Shown: positions 37,591 to 50,722 of the stretch, piece after piece
Layout: each line of letters opens with the position of its first letter
How positions within the stretch are numbered: position 1 is the first letter of the stretch
Source: Sapria himalayana
Lineage: Eukaryota > Streptophyta > Magnoliopsida > Malpighiales > Rafflesiaceae
Assembly: GCA_029783825.1 (NCBI GenBank)
Contig: JAREIK010002453.1
Coordinates: 19,863-83,862 of the forward strand
DNA: 64,000 nucleotides
Direction of reading: 5' to 3'
Program-made: the position numbers and the translations under genes
The notes under the pieces: model-generated
Databases searched by the model: none
Told to the model about the DNA's origin: nothing
The model's input: only the letters and a program-made list of their open reading frames with translations

Positions 37591-39537
37591 TAAGAAAAGG
37601 AAGAAAATGAAGAAAAGGAAGAAAATGAAGAAAATGAAGAAAAGGAAGAAAAGGAAGAAAAGGAAGAAAAGGAAGAAAAGGAAGAAAATGAAGAAAATGA
37701 AGAAAATGAAGAAAATGAAGAAAAGGAGAAGGAAGAAATGGAAGAAATTGAATAAATGGAAGAAAAGGAAGAAATGAAAGAAAAAGAAGAAAAGGAAGAA
37801 AAGTAAGAAAAGGAAGAAAAGAAAGAAAAGGAAGAAATGGAAGAAATGGAAGAAAAGGAAGAAATGGAAGAAATGAAAGAAAATAAAGAAATGGAAGATA
37901 AGGAACAAATGGAAGAAAAGGAAGAAATGGAAGAAATGAAATAAAAGGAAGAAAAGGAAGAAAAGTAACAAAAGGAAGAAATGGAAGAAAAGGAACAAAA
38001 GTAAGAAAAGGAAGAAAAAGAAGAAAATGAAGAAAAGGAAGAAAAGGAAGAAAAGGAAGAAAAGGAAGAAAAGGAAGAAAAGGAAGAAAAGGAAGAAAAG
38101 GAAGAAAAGGAAGAAAAGGAAGAAAAGGAAGAAAAGGAAGAAAAGGAAGAAAAGGAAGAAATGGAAGAAATGGAAGAAATGGAAGAAATGGAAGAAAAGG
38201 AAGAAATGGAAGAAATGGAAGAAATGGAAGAAATGGAAGAAAAGGAAGAAAAGGAAGAAATGGAAGAAAAGGAAGAAATGGAAGAAAAGGAAGAAAAGGA
38301 AGAAATGGAAGAAAAGGAAGAAATGGAAGAAATGGAAGAAATGAAAGAAAATGAAGAAATGGAAGAAAAGGAAGAAATGGAAGAAATGGAAGAAATGGAA
38401 GAAAAGTAAAAAATGGAAGAAAAGGAAGAAAAGGAAGAAAAGAAAGAAAAGGAAGAAATGGAAGAAAAGGAAAAATGGAAGAAATGGAAGAAATGGAAGA
38501 AATTGAAGTAAAAGAAGAAAAAGAAGAATAAGAAGAAGAGGAAGAAGAGGAAGAAAAGGAAGAAGATTAAGAAAAGGAAGAAATGGATGAAATGGAAAAA
38601 AAGGAAGAAATGGAAGAAATTGAAGAAATGGAAGATAAGGAAGAAATGGAAGAAAGAAAAGAAAATGAAGAAAATGAAAAATATGAAAAAAGGAATAAAA
38701 GTAAGAAAAGGAAGGAAGGAAGAAAAAGAAAAAATGGAAAAAAAAGGAAGAAATGAAGAAAGGAAGAAAAGGAAGAAAAAAAGATAAGGAAGAAAAGGAA
38801 GAAAAAAAGATAAGGAAGAAAAGTAAGAAAAGGAAGAAAATGAAGAAAATGAATAAAAGGAAGAAAAAGAAGAAAAGGAAGAAATAGAAGAAAAGGAAGA
38901 AAAGGAAGAAAATGAAGAAAAGGAAGAAAAGGAAGAAATGGAAGAAATGGAAGAAATGGAAGAAATGGAATAAAAGGAAGAATATGAAGAAATGGAAGAA
39001 ATGGAAGATATGGAAGAAATGGAAGAAATGGAAGAAATGAAAGAAATGGAAGAAATGGAAGAAAATGAATAAAATGAAGAAAAGGAAGAAAAGTAAGAAA
39101 AGGAAGAAATGAAGAAAAGGAAAAAAAAGGAAGAAAGGAAGAAAGGGGAAAAAAAGGAAGAAAGGAAGAAAAAAAAATAAGGAAGAAGAGGAAGAAAAGG
39201 AAGAAAATGTAGAAAAGGAAGAAAAGGTAGAAAAGGAAGAAAATGTAGAAAAGGAAGAAAAGGTAGGAAAGGAAGAAAAAGAAGAAATGAAGAAAAAGAC
39301 GAAAAAAAAGAAGTAAAAAAAGAAAAAGAAGAAAAAGAAAAAATAGAAGAAAGAGAAGAAAGAGAAGAAAGAGAAGAAAGAGAAGTAAGAGAAGAAAGAT
39401 AAGAAAGAGAAGAAAGATAAGAAAGAGAAGAAAGATAAGAAAGAGAAGAAAGAGAAGAAAGAGAAGAAAGAGAAGAAAGAGAAGAAATAGAAGAAAAAGA
39501 AGAAAAAGAAGAATAAGAAGAATAAGAAGAATAAAAA
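37591..39537 (+). repeat. ~1.95-kb purine microsatellite, 9-bp period (AAGGAAGAA)n
   Basis: An almost uninterrupted A/G tract with occasional T (variant units ATGGAAGAA and AATGAAGAA) and very few C. The 9-base period is cleanest at 38027-38160. After about 39350 the unit becomes GAGAAGAAA and then AAGAATAAG. Because 9 is a multiple of 3, long low-complexity ORFs arise (Lys-Lys-Arg and Met-Glu-Glu on +, Phe-rich on -); these are not genes. A polypurine run of this length could form triplex DNA and hinder replication. Confidence 0.95.
39526..39537. repeat. Possible target-site duplication, left (GAAGAATAAAAA)
   Basis: GAAGAATAAAAA here is repeated at 40496-40507, flanking the unit between. 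The evidence is weakened because both copies lie in microsatellite sequence of similar composition. Confidence 0.45.
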
Positions 39538-40495
39538 GAGTATTTATGGACAGTTTTACGGATGAGGGAGGAAGCTGGAAAAGTTGTGAATTTGTAGTTA
39601 TGTTAGTCTATGTTTATAAAAATGTTAGTTTATGCTTATAAAAAGTCTGAAGCTTGCTTTAAAATGGAGTACAAAGAAGGCTAGGGAAAGGCAGCTGTAT
39701 GGTAAGGTATAAGGTAAGAGGTACCTGGTTTTTTGGTGTTTTATTTGTATTTGGTGCAGGTTGTGTCTCTATCCTACAGTAATACAGCTTATATATCAGA
39801 AAATAGACAGCAAAAGCAAGAGATAGACTACCCGGGAAAGGAAATGATTGTGATGTGCTGTGTAATTTGATGGTTTTTTTTTGATTTGCAGGTATTCATG
39901 GACAGTTTTACGGATGAGGGAGGAAGCTGGAAAAGTTGTGAATTTGTAGTTATGTTAGTCTATGTTTATAAAAATGTTAGTTTATGTTTATAAAAAGTCT
40001 GAAGCTTGCTTTAAAATGGTGTATGAAGAAGGCTAGGGAAAGGCAGCTGTATGGTAAGGTATAAGGTAAGAGGTAGCTGGTTTTTTGGTGTTTTGTTTGT
40101 ATTTGGTGCAGGCTGTATGCTAGAAAGGAGAAGGATTTAAAGAGTTGCTGAAATGTGAGAAGAAAAAGGATTAAAGAGCATGCAGAACAAGCAACCAGAA
40201 TAGGGGGGGAGAAGAAGAGCAGAAATTGTATCGTACTCTTCAGAAAAAAAGAATTTAGCACCTAAAGGACTTGGGAAAAAAAGAAAATGTCATAACAAAA
40301 CAGCTTTTAAAAGATTAAGAGATCATCTCTTATGCTTTCCATAAAGTGTACCTAGAATCGAAGAATTTGGAGATTTCTTTTTTGTAATTTAAAAGGGTGT
40401 AAGGGGGCAAAGGGTAGTTTTATAGCTTGTAAAAATGGTATTCCTCCACCAAAAGAGAGGGTATAAGTTTTAATAAAATAAACCTTTAAAAAAAA
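39538..40495 (+). mobile_element. Retroposon-like unit with A-tail, origin unknown (958 bp)
   Basis: Non-satellite sequence inserted in the purine microsatellite. It ends with overlapping AATAAA signals (40472-40482) and a run of eight A (40488-40495), and is flanked by a 12-bp direct repeat, as expected of a retroposed transcript. It contains a tandem duplication with period 352 bp. Splice-like signals (a T-rich run ending TTTGCAG before 39892, repeated GTAAGG/GTAAGAG) hint at a terminal exon plus 3' UTR of some gene. A short forward reading, YSWTVLRMREEAGKVVNL then stop, follows that AG in the second copy. I do not recognise the gene. The 94-codon reverse ORF at 39977-40261 is not supported. 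Confidence 0.5.
39541..40117 (+). repeat. Direct duplication, 352-bp period, ~225-bp shared
   Basis: The segment 39541-39765 recurs at 39893-40117 with fewer than about ten differences by eye. Both start at ATTTATGGACAG or ATTCATGGACAG and end after ATTTGGTGCAGG. The 127 bases between them occur once. The high identity marks this as one of the youngest rearrangements in the window. Confidence 0.9.
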
Positions 40496-40705
40496 GAAGA
40501 ATAAAAATAATAAAAATAATAAATAATTAAAGAAGAATGAGAATAATAAGAAGAATCAAAGAATATTAAGAATAAGAAGAATAAAAAAAATAAGAATAAG
40601 AAGAATAAGATTGATGAATAAAAATATTAAAAAGAATAAGAAGAATATGAAGAATAAGAAGAATTAGAAGAATAAAAAAATATGAAAAATAATTAAATTA
40701 AGAAG
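40496..40705 (+). repeat. A/G/T-rich microsatellite (AAGAATAAG-type)
   Basis: Irregular AAGAAT/AATAAG repeats continue the microsatellite seen at 39500-39537 on the other side of the retroposon-like unit. The block grades into reverse-oriented satellite at about 40705 (ATCACTAAAATTATTTATG). Confidence 0.85.
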
Positions 40706-43700
40706 AATCACTAAAATTATTTATGTTGAATTTATATGATACATAAATATAATGATTATTATAACTAAATATTGAATTCACTTTTGAAAAAAATTTAAAA
40801 ATTATTATATTTTCAAAGTTTATAACCATTGAAAATATCAAAAAATAATAAAAATAAATGTTTTGTTATTTTATTTTTTAAATAAAACCTATAAACCACT
40901 AAATGGATACACAGTTAAATCAGTAAACACCTAAACCCGTAATACCTAAATAGATAAACCATTAAACTACTATATAATACATAATAATTAATAAATCTAA
41001 TTTTAATTTCTATTTATTATAGTTTTAAATATTTATTTTAATTATTTATTAGTTTATATTTATAGAAATATTTATTATAAAATAAATTATGAGTGCGACA
41101 AATATAATTTAAATAATTTATTTTTAATCAAAAAAAATAAATACGCTTATAAAAGAAGTAAAAATTTAAAAATTAAAATTATTATCCAATAATATATTTT
41201 ACTTTAATTTTTGAATGAATTTGGGTTTTGTAAATATTTTTTAATTAATATCTATCTTAATATTAGTAGTTTATTAATTTAATTTTTGATCATTATTATA
41301 ACATCTATCAATAAAATTATTTATATTGAATTTATATCATATATAATTACTAATATTATTAAATCTAAATATTGTATTCACATTTCAAAAAATTTTAATT
41401 ATTATTATATTTTCAAAGGTTATAACCTATGAAGATCAGAAAAAATTACAAATTTTTTTTCGTTCTTTTATTGATTAAATAAAACCTATAAACAACTAAA
41501 TGCCTAAAAACCTAAATCACTAAACTCCTAAAAGACAAAACCTCTAAATACTTAAACCATTAAACTGGTATACATTAGTAATAAATCATAAATATCATTT
41601 TAATTTTTATTCAGTATAATTTTAAATTTTTATTTTAATTAATTTTTAGTTTATTTTTAAATAAATATTAAATATAAAATAAATTCTTAGTAAGACAGAT
41701 CTAATTTAAATTAGATCGGTATACCCTAAATAATAAATAATAAATCTCATTTTTTTAATTATAATTTTAAATATTCATTTTAATTATTTATTTGTTTATT
41801 TTTATATAAATATTAATTACAAAATAATTTATGAGTTACAAAAATATAATTTATATATATTATTTTTCATCAAAAAATTATAGATAAACTTTTTAAAAGA
41901 AAAAAAATTTCAAAACAAATAATTATTGTATATTAATATATTTTGCTTTGCTTCTGAATCATTTTATGTTTTGTAAATATATTTTAATTGATATCTATAT
42001 TATTAATAATATATTATTAATTTATTTTTTCAACATTATTAGAATATTTATCAATAAAAATGTTTATATTGAATTTATATGATATATAAATATAATGATT
42101 ATTATAACTAAATATTGTATTCACTTTTGAAAAAAATTTTAAAATTATTATATTTTAAAAGGTTATAAACTTTGAAAATGTGAAAAAATAAAAATAAATA
42201 TTTTTTCTTTGTTATTCTATTGTTTAAATAAAACCTATACACCACTAAATGCCTACGCACTTAAATAACTAAACTACAAAATCCCGATACCCCTATATAG
42301 TTAATCCTTTAAATCGGTATAGCCTAAATAATATTTAATAAATTTCATTTTTATATTTTTTCATTATAATTTAAAAAATTCATTTTGATTATTTAGTTTT
42401 TTATTTTTATATATGTATTAATTATAAAATAAATTATGAGTTAAAAATATAATTTATAAAAAATATTTTTCATCAAAAAATTGATAAGCTTATAAAAATA
42501 ATAAAAATTTAAAAACAAATAATTATTATTTATTAATATATTTTGCTTTGATTTTGAATCATTTTAGGTTTTGATATTATATTTTAAGTAATATCAATCT
42601 TATTATAATTGATTTTTAATTTATTTCTTGATAATTATTAGAATATCTATCAATAAAATTGTTTATAATGAATTTATATGATATATAATTATTATAAATA
42701 AATATTGTATTCACTTTTTAAAAAAATTTAAAAATTAGTATATTTTCAAAGGTTATAATCTTAAAAAATGAGAAAAAATTATAAAATAAATTTTTAGTTA
42801 TTTTATTTTTTTAAAAAAACCTATAGACAATTAAATGCTTACTTACTTAAATTAGTAAGCTCATGAACCCTGAAACCCCTAAATACATAAACATTTTAAC
42901 ATCTATATACTACTTAATAAATAATAAATCTTATTTTTATTTCTATTTATTATAATTTTAAATATTCATTTTAATTATTTATAGTTTAATTATTAAGAAA
43001 AATTAATTACAAAATGAATTTCGAGTAAGACAAATATTATTTAAATAATTTATTTTTAATCAAAAAAATATAAGCTTATAAAAAGAAGGACAAATTTAAA
43101 AATTAAATTTTATTATTTAGTAATATATTTTGATTTGATTTTGAAGTATTTTGTGTTATGTAAATTATTTTAATTAATATATATATAATTAATAATAGTT
43201 TATTAATTTAATTTTTGATCATTATTATAATATCTATCATTAAAATTGTTTATATTGAATTTTATATGATATATAATAGTATGATTAATATAATTATACA
43301 TCATATTCACATTTCAAAAAATTTTAAAAATAATTTTATTTTTAAAGGTTATATCCTTTGAAAATCAGAAAAAATCGTAAAAAAAAAATTTTAATTTTAT
43401 GAGATAATTAAAACCTATAAACCACTAAATACCGAAAAACATAAATTGATAAACTCCTCAACGAAAAAACTCTTAAATAATCAAACCATTAAACTAGTAT
43501 ACAACATATAATAAATCATAAATCTCATTTTAATTTGTATTTATTATAATTTTAAATATTCATTTTAATTATTTATTAGTTTATTTATTATAGGAATATT
43601 AATTACAAAATAAATAATGAGCGAGACTACTATAATTTTAATAATTTATTTTTAATCAAAAAAAATATAAGCTTATAAAAAGAAGTAAAAATTTTAAAAC

Positions 43701-46225
43701 AAAAAATTATTATTTAGTAATATATTTTAATTTGATTTTGAATCATTTTATACAGGTTTTGTAATTATATTTTAATTGCTATCAATCTTATTAAGAATAG
43801 TTTATTAATTTATTATTTGATTAATTTTATAATATCTAACAATAAAATTACTTATATTGAATTTAAATGTCTTATAATTATTAAAATTATTATAACTAAA
43901 TATAAATTTACATTTGAAAAAAATTTAAAAATTATTATATTTTCTAAGGTTATAACCTTCGAAAATGATAACAAATCACAAAAATAATTTTTTTATTATT
44001 TTATTCTTTAAATAAATTTTATAAACCACTAAATGCCTAAACATTTAAATCTCTAGACTCCTAAACCCCAAAATCTCCTAAATACTTAAACCATTAAACC
44101 TATATAACCTAAATAATAAATAATAAATCTCATTTTTATTTGTATTCTTTATAATTTTAAATTTTCATTTTAATTATTTTTAGTTTATTTTTATATAAAT
44201 ATTAATTACAAAATAAATAATGAGTGAGACATAATTTAAATAAATTATTTTTTATGAAAAAAAATATAAGCTTATAAAAATAAACAAAATTTCAAAAATT
44301 TAAAATTTTATTTAGTAATATAATTTACTTTGATTTTGAATTATTTTGGGTTCTGTAAATATATTTTAATTAATATCTATCTTTTTAATAATAATTTACT
44401 AATTCATTTTTTTATAAACAAAATAATATCTATTAATAAAATTTTTTATATTGAATTTACAACAAATATAATTATTAAGATTATTATAACTAGGTATTGT
44501 ATTCATATTTTAGAATTATTACGAAATTATTATATTTTCAAAGGTTATAACCTTTGAAAATCAAGAAAATTCATAAAAATAAATTTTTTATTATTGCATT
44601 GATTAAATAAAACCTATAAACACCTAAATCTGTAAACATATAAATCAATAAACTTATTAACCCCAAAACCACAATAAACTTAAACCATTAAATAGGTATA
44701 CCCTAAATAATTAATCATAAATCTCATTTTTATTAGTATTCATTATAATTTTATATAGACATTTTAATTATTTATAATTTATTTTTATAGAAATACAAAT
44801 TAAAAAATAAATTAATAGTGAGACAAATATAATTTAAATAATATATTTTTCATCAAAAAAAATATAAGCTTATAAATTGATAGAAAAATTTAAAAATTTA
44901 AAAATTTAAAATTAGTATTTAGTAAAATATTTCACTTTCATTTTGAATCATTTTAGGTTTTGTAAATATATTTTAAACAATATTTATCTTATTAATAATT
45001 GTTTATTAATCTTTCATCTGATCATTTTTATAATATATATCAATATAATTGTTTATATTAAATTTTCATGATATATAATTATTAAAATTATCATAGATAA
45101 ATATAGTATTCACATTTAAAAAAAATTAAAAAGAGTTATTGTTTCAAATGTTATATCCTTGAAAAATGAGAACAAATAACCAAAAAAATATTTTTTGTTA
45201 TTTTATTTTTAAAATAAAACCTATAAACTATTAAATGCCTAAACACTTAAATCACTAAATTCTTAAATCCTAAAACTCCTAAATATATAATCTTTTAAAC
45301 CTTTATATTTTATCTTATTAATAATATTTTTATTTAATATCTATCTTATTAATATATTTTACTTTGATTTTGAATCATTTTAGGTTTTGCAAATAAATTT
45401 TTTTTAATATTGATCTTATTAATAATAGTTTATTAATTTATTCTATTATCGTCATCATAATATCGATAAAAAAACTATTTATATTGAATTTACCTAATAT
45501 ATAATTATTTAGATTATTATAATAAAATAATATTTTCACATTTTTAAAAAATTTAAAAATTATTAATTTTCAAAGGATATAACATTTGAAAATAAGAAAA
45601 AATAAAAAAATAAATTTTTTGTTATTAGATTTTTTAAATAAAATCTATAAACCATAGAATACATAAATTCATAATGACTAAACTACTAAACCCCGATGCC
45701 CATAAATACATAAGCCTTTAAATTAGTATACTCTAAATAATAAATATTAAATCTCATTTTTATTTGTATTCATTATAATTTTAAATATTCGTTTTAATTA
45801 TTTATCAGTTTATTTTTATTGAACTATTAATTGCAAAAAAAATTATTAGTGAGACAGATATAATTTAAAAAATTAATTTTTCATCAAAAAAATATGTGAT
45901 AATAAAAAGAGGCAAAATTTTTAAAACAAAATATTATTATTTAGTAATTTATTTCAATTTAATTTTGAATTATTTTAGATTTTGCAATTATATTTTAATT
46001 TATATCATTCTAATTAATAATAGTTTATTAATTTATTTATTGATCATTATTATAATATCTATTAATATAATTATTTATATTAATTTTATATTATATATAA
46101 TTATCAAGATTATTATAACTAAATATTATATTCACATTTAAAAAAATTAAAAATTATTATATTTTCAAATATTATAACCTTAAAAAATTAAAAAAATTAC
46201 AAAAATTTTAATTTTTTGTTTTTTC
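40706..46225 (-). repeat. Satellite array, block 7 (reverse)
   Basis: Palindrome markers lie near 40816, 41417, 42160, 42750, 43346, 43947, 44547, 45147, 45573 and 46178. The 743-bp interval contains partial monomer h (near 41695). The 426-bp interval matches the 425-bp interval at 2163-2586. The left-to-right order k-j-h-i-g-f-e-d-x-c is the exact reverse of c-x-d-e-f-g-i-h-j-k at 2.0-6.8 kb. The private rearrangement joint at 45291-45360 matches, in reverse, 2391-2460. The 75-81 codon ORFs at 44330 and 45896 are chance products. Confidence 0.92.
44534..44561. repeat. Perfect 28-bp palindrome (example in a reverse-oriented monomer)
   Basis: The same spacer-free palindrome as at 3204-3231, in an independently diverged e/d monomer. 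Because it is symmetric it reads the same in both array orientations. Confidence 0.95.
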
Positions 46226-46363
46226 ATTCTTATTTTTCTTCCTTTTCTTCATTTTCGTCCTTTTCTTCCTTTCTTCTTTTTCTTCATTTTCTTCCTTTTC
46301 TTCCTTTTCTTCATTTTCTTCCTTTTCTTCCTTTTCTTCATTTTCTGCCGTTCTTCCTTTTTA
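46226..46363 (-). repeat. Short pyrimidine microsatellite (TTCCTTTTC)n inside a monomer
   Basis: About 138 bases of TTCCTTTTC/TTCATTTTC units with a 9-base period, the complement of the large purine tract at 37.6-39.5 kb. It replaces the middle of a b-type monomer: the flanks are ...TTTTTTCATTCTT on the left and TTAAAAACAAAAATTTATT on the right, and the 8-bp block is missing there. The 88-codon ORF crossing it is low-complexity and not a gene. Confidence 0.9.
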
Positions 46364-48940
46364 AAAACAAAAATTTATTATTTAGTAAAATATTTTATTT
46401 GATTTTGTATCATTTTAGATTTTGCAATTATATATTTATTTATATCATTCTTTTTAATAATAGTTTATTAATTATTTATTGATCATTATTATAATATCTA
46501 TCAATAAAATAATTTATATTGAGTTTATATTATATATAATTATTAAGATTATTATAACTAAATATTATATTCACATTTAAAAAAAATTAATTATTATTAT
46601 ATTTTAGAAGTTTATAACCTTCAAAAATTAAAAATAAAACAAAAAATTAAATTTTTTGTTTTTTAATTATTTAAATTAAAACTATAAATGACTAAAGGTA
46701 GAAACACTTAAATCACTAAACTCGAGAACACATAAATACCTAAACCATTAAAACTGTATATTCTGAATAGTAAATAATAAGTCTCACTTTTATTTGTATT
46801 CATTATAATTTTAAATATTCATTTTAATTATTTTTTAGTTTATTTTTATAGAATTATAAATTACAAAATATATTATGAGGAAGATAAATATAATTTAAAT
46901 AATATACTTTTAAGAACAAAAAATATAAACTTATAAAAATAAGCAAAACATCATAAACATTATTATTTAGTAATTTATTTTACTTTGATTTTGAATAAAT
47001 TTAGGTTTTGCAAATATATTTTAAATAATATCTATCTTATTTATAATAGTTTATGAATTTATTTTTTGATCATTAATATAATATCTATCAATATAATTAT
47101 TTATATAGAATTTATATAATAAATAATTATTAATATTATCAAAACTAAATATAGTATTCACATCTAAAAATAATTTAAAAATTATTATATTTTCTTTGGT
47201 TATAACCTTAACAAATGAGAAAAAAATGATAAATAATGAATTTTTTTTATATTATTGTTTAAATAAAACTTATAAACCATTAAATACATAAACACATAAA
47301 TCTCTAAACTCCTAAACCCCGAAGCCCCTAAATACTTAAACCTTTCAACTCGTAAACCTTAAATATAATTTAAATAAATTATTGAAATATTAATTACAAA
47401 ATAAATTATGAGTGATACAAATATAATTTAAATAATTTATTTTTCATCAAAAAAATATACAATCTTATAAATTGAGTCAAAAACTAAAAAACAAAAATTA
47501 TTATTTAGTAATAAATTTACTTTGATTTTTAATCATTTTAGTTTTTGTAATTAAATTTTAATTTATATCTATCATATTAATAATAACTTATTAATTTGCT
47601 TTTTGATAATTGATATCATATCTATCAATAAAATTGTTTATATTTAGTTTATATTATATATAATTATAATGATTATTATTACTAAATATTGTAATAATAA
47701 TTTTAAAAAATTTTAAAATTATTATATTTTAAAGGTTATAATATTTGTTTATATTGAATTTACATGATATATAATTATTATAATTATTATGACTAAATAT
47801 TATATTTACATTTGAAAATAATTTAAAAATTATTATATTTTTAAATGTTATCATCTTTGAAAATGATATAAAATCACAAAAATAAATTTTTTGATATTTA
47901 ATTGTTTATATAAAACCTATAAACTACTAAATGCCTAAATGCTTAAATCATTAAACTCCTAAACCCCAAAACCCTTAAATACTTAAACATTTAAACCATC
48001 TTTAATGGTTTAAGTATTTATAAATAATATATAAATGTCTATCAATAAATAATAATTTATTAATTGATTTTTTGATCATTATTATTTTTATATTTATATT
48101 TAGTTTATTAATATCTATCAATAAAATTGTTTATTTTTAATATACATGATATATAATTATTAAGTTTATTATAACTAAATATTCTACTCACATTTGAAAA
48201 AAATTTAAAAATTATTATATTTACAAAGGTTATAACCTTCAAAATTGATAAAAAATTTTAGAAATAATTTTTTTTGTTATTTCATTATTTAAATAAAACA
48301 TATAAACTACTAAATTCCTAAACACTTAAATCACTAAACTCCGAAATACTTAAACAATTAAATCAGTATACCCTAAATAATTAATCATAAATCCTATTTT
48401 TATTTGTATTCATTATAATTTCAATATTCATTTTAATTATTTATTAGTTTATTTTTATAGAAATATTAATTGCAAAATAAAATTATGAATGAGAAAAATA
48501 TAATTTAAATAATTTATCTTCGTCAAAAAAATTTATAAGCTTATAAAAAGAATAAAAAATTTAAATATAAAGATTTATTATTTAGTAATATATTTTACTT
48601 TTATTTTGAATCGTTTTAGGTTTTGCAAATATATTTTAATTAATCTCTATCTTATTAAAAATAGTTAATTAATCTATTTTATGATCAGTATTATAATATC
48701 GACCAATAAAATTATTTATATTGAATTTACATGATATTTAATTTTTATGATTATTTTAATTAAATATTGTATTAACATTTGAAAAAAAAAATTAAAAATT
48801 ATAATATTTTCAATGGTTATAACCTTGAAAATGAGAAAAAATCATAACTATAATTTTTTTGTTATTTAATTATTTAAATAAAACCTATGAACAACAAAAT
48901 ACCTAAATACTTAAATTACTAAACTCTTAAACTTTGAAAC
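46364..48940 (-). repeat. Satellite array, block 8 (reverse)
   Basis: Palindrome markers lie near 46612, 47201, 47737, 48228 and 48814, plus a diverged one near 47848. The order is b-a, then monomers carrying the private variants of block 3. The rearranged stretch 47980-48130 (CATTTAAACCATCTTTAATGG, and a duplicated TATCAATAAATAATAA) is the mirror image of 15880-16010. It ends directly at insert A copy 2. Confidence 0.88.
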
Positions 48941-50722
48941 TGTTGCACTACACACACATAGCGACGCACCACAGTACACACGTGCACATATTCTTGTCCA
49001 TTTTGGTGTAGCATTTAGAGGGGCCAGCAAGTCCTGGAAGCAGCTAGAAGTATGGGCCACTAGCTTGAAGAGGGCCCCACTAGCAAGCCAGGTGATAACA
49101 TTCAGACAACTGACGAGACCAAGCAAAGTGGTCAGGAGTAAACCCAGGAGTAGCTAGGAATGGTTCCTACTAGCCCTATCAGGCAGCATAGAGGGCCACC
49201 CAACCGTCACCCAACAGGAGTAGCGGGTAATCCATGATTAATTGGAGAGCCGGAAAAATCTGAAGCATCGCCAAGCAGGGCCAGTAAGCAATGGAGTCCA
49301 CACCAGCCACACGGGAGTGAAAGATTCAAACTTATAGTTTATGTTTGTAGTCTTATTTGTATTTTGGACTTTGTATGCACCATGTACTTGTAGAGATGGA
49401 TCATGACATACTCACACACACAATCTTGTCTATTCTCTATGTAGCATGCAATGAGGGAAACTAGACCCATGAGTATCTCTAAGTAGGGCCCAGTAATGCT
49501 TTTTGTAAATACACATTAGACGATGCTACACTCCCGACGGTAGAAGACTCATCTTTATAGCAATTTGTAATTTTACTTGTATTCTAGCTTGGTTGTATGC
49601 GTAGATAATTCGACTATGAGATGGACCTCATCACACATGCACACCGATGCATGCATATTTTTTGATATTTTGTCGGTGCAACATACATCCACTTCTTGGA
49701 GCTCGAGGAGGAAGCATTCTAACCCAAGATATACTCTTTTGAGAATCATTAGAGCAAAAGAATCTAGAATTCATAGGTGAGAATGAATTGACAAAGTGCC
49801 GTAGATATGGACTTGTGGATTTATGGGTATTCAGTTTTACATATATTCCATTGCATAGCAATGACATAGGCAAATGCTTAATGCTGCATGTCACACACAT
49901 GCACAATCTTATATTTGCATAGTTTTAATATGGTGCATCATTCTGGTCCCTCCATATTGCTTTGACAAATCCTAATGGATATTACGCAGTTGGCATAATG
50001 ACTCAATGCCAACTCCTTAGTCCAAGAATCCTAGGTGATTTTAGTTGTATCCGTTCACATGGAATTATTATGCATCATGTTTTTTTATGTGTTTTTATGC
50101 ATAGAATCATTAAGGTACATAGGATTTGGCGGGCTGGCCTAAAATTAGTTAGCTTTTTAGTCTCTTGTAAGTTGTGTGCCTAAATGATTAAAATGTTTTA
50201 TACATTTGAATATGATTCATTTACATCTTTTTGAGTTTTGTGAGCTTGTATACATGACTCATTTAATATAAAAAGAAAGAAATGATACTTTTCATATCCA
50301 TGAGGATATGAAAAAATGGCTTAGACATGCAAATATAATAAATTTTTTTATTCGTGATTGAAAGAGAGCCCATACTTCTTGCCCTGCTAAAACTGCCATG
50401 GGGCTAGTTTGTTCTAATAGGCTACAAGGTGATTATTTTTTTAGAGGTGAACTATGTTTTAAAAAAAGTGCTTTGAGTGTGTGCATGAGAGATATTTTAG
50501 AAGAAATTACAATATTCAATATAAATAGCATCCTCAACAACTAGCTATTTCAACACATAGGGGTACAACTTTGGTTTAGTCTGTTAGCGTACATGAGTCA
50601 AATTACCATAGATAGCCCAGTGATTCAACATCAAATATAATGAGACATAATTGTGATAAAGTAAATGCTCATATTATTTTGGTTAGAGCTTTAGCAATCA
50701 TTCTAGAGTTGAGAGAGGAACA
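48941..50722 (-). mobile_element. Insert A copy 2: inverted, 1.78-kb copy of the unidentified element
   Basis: Reverse-oriented copy of 12784-15045, lacking the 479-bp segment (2262 minus 479 gives almost exactly its 1782 bases). Its ends are TGTTGCACTACACAC on the left and GAGAGAGGAACA on the right, both consistent with TG...CA termini. The satellite on each side is the mirror image of that around copy 1, so the element and its flanks were duplicated together. Numerous substitutions separate the copies. Small ORFs (67-91 codons near 49577-50183) do not correspond to open frames in copy 1 and are not called. Confidence 0.6.

Noticed and set aside
37516..38787. Long ORFs encoding Lys-Lys-Arg, Met-Glu-Glu or Phe-rich proteins (up to 160 codons)
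   Set aside because: They are translations of a 9-bp-period purine microsatellite; a period divisible by three keeps frames open by chance. No flanking gene structure exists.
39977..40261. 94-codon reverse-strand ORF in the retroposon-like unit
   Set aside because: It is antisense to the A-tail and AATAAA signals, and starts and ends without support from the duplicated partner segment.
49577..50183. 67-91 codon ORFs on both strands of insert A copy 2
   Set aside because: The ORFs overlap on opposite strands and are not open in the aligned part of copy 1.
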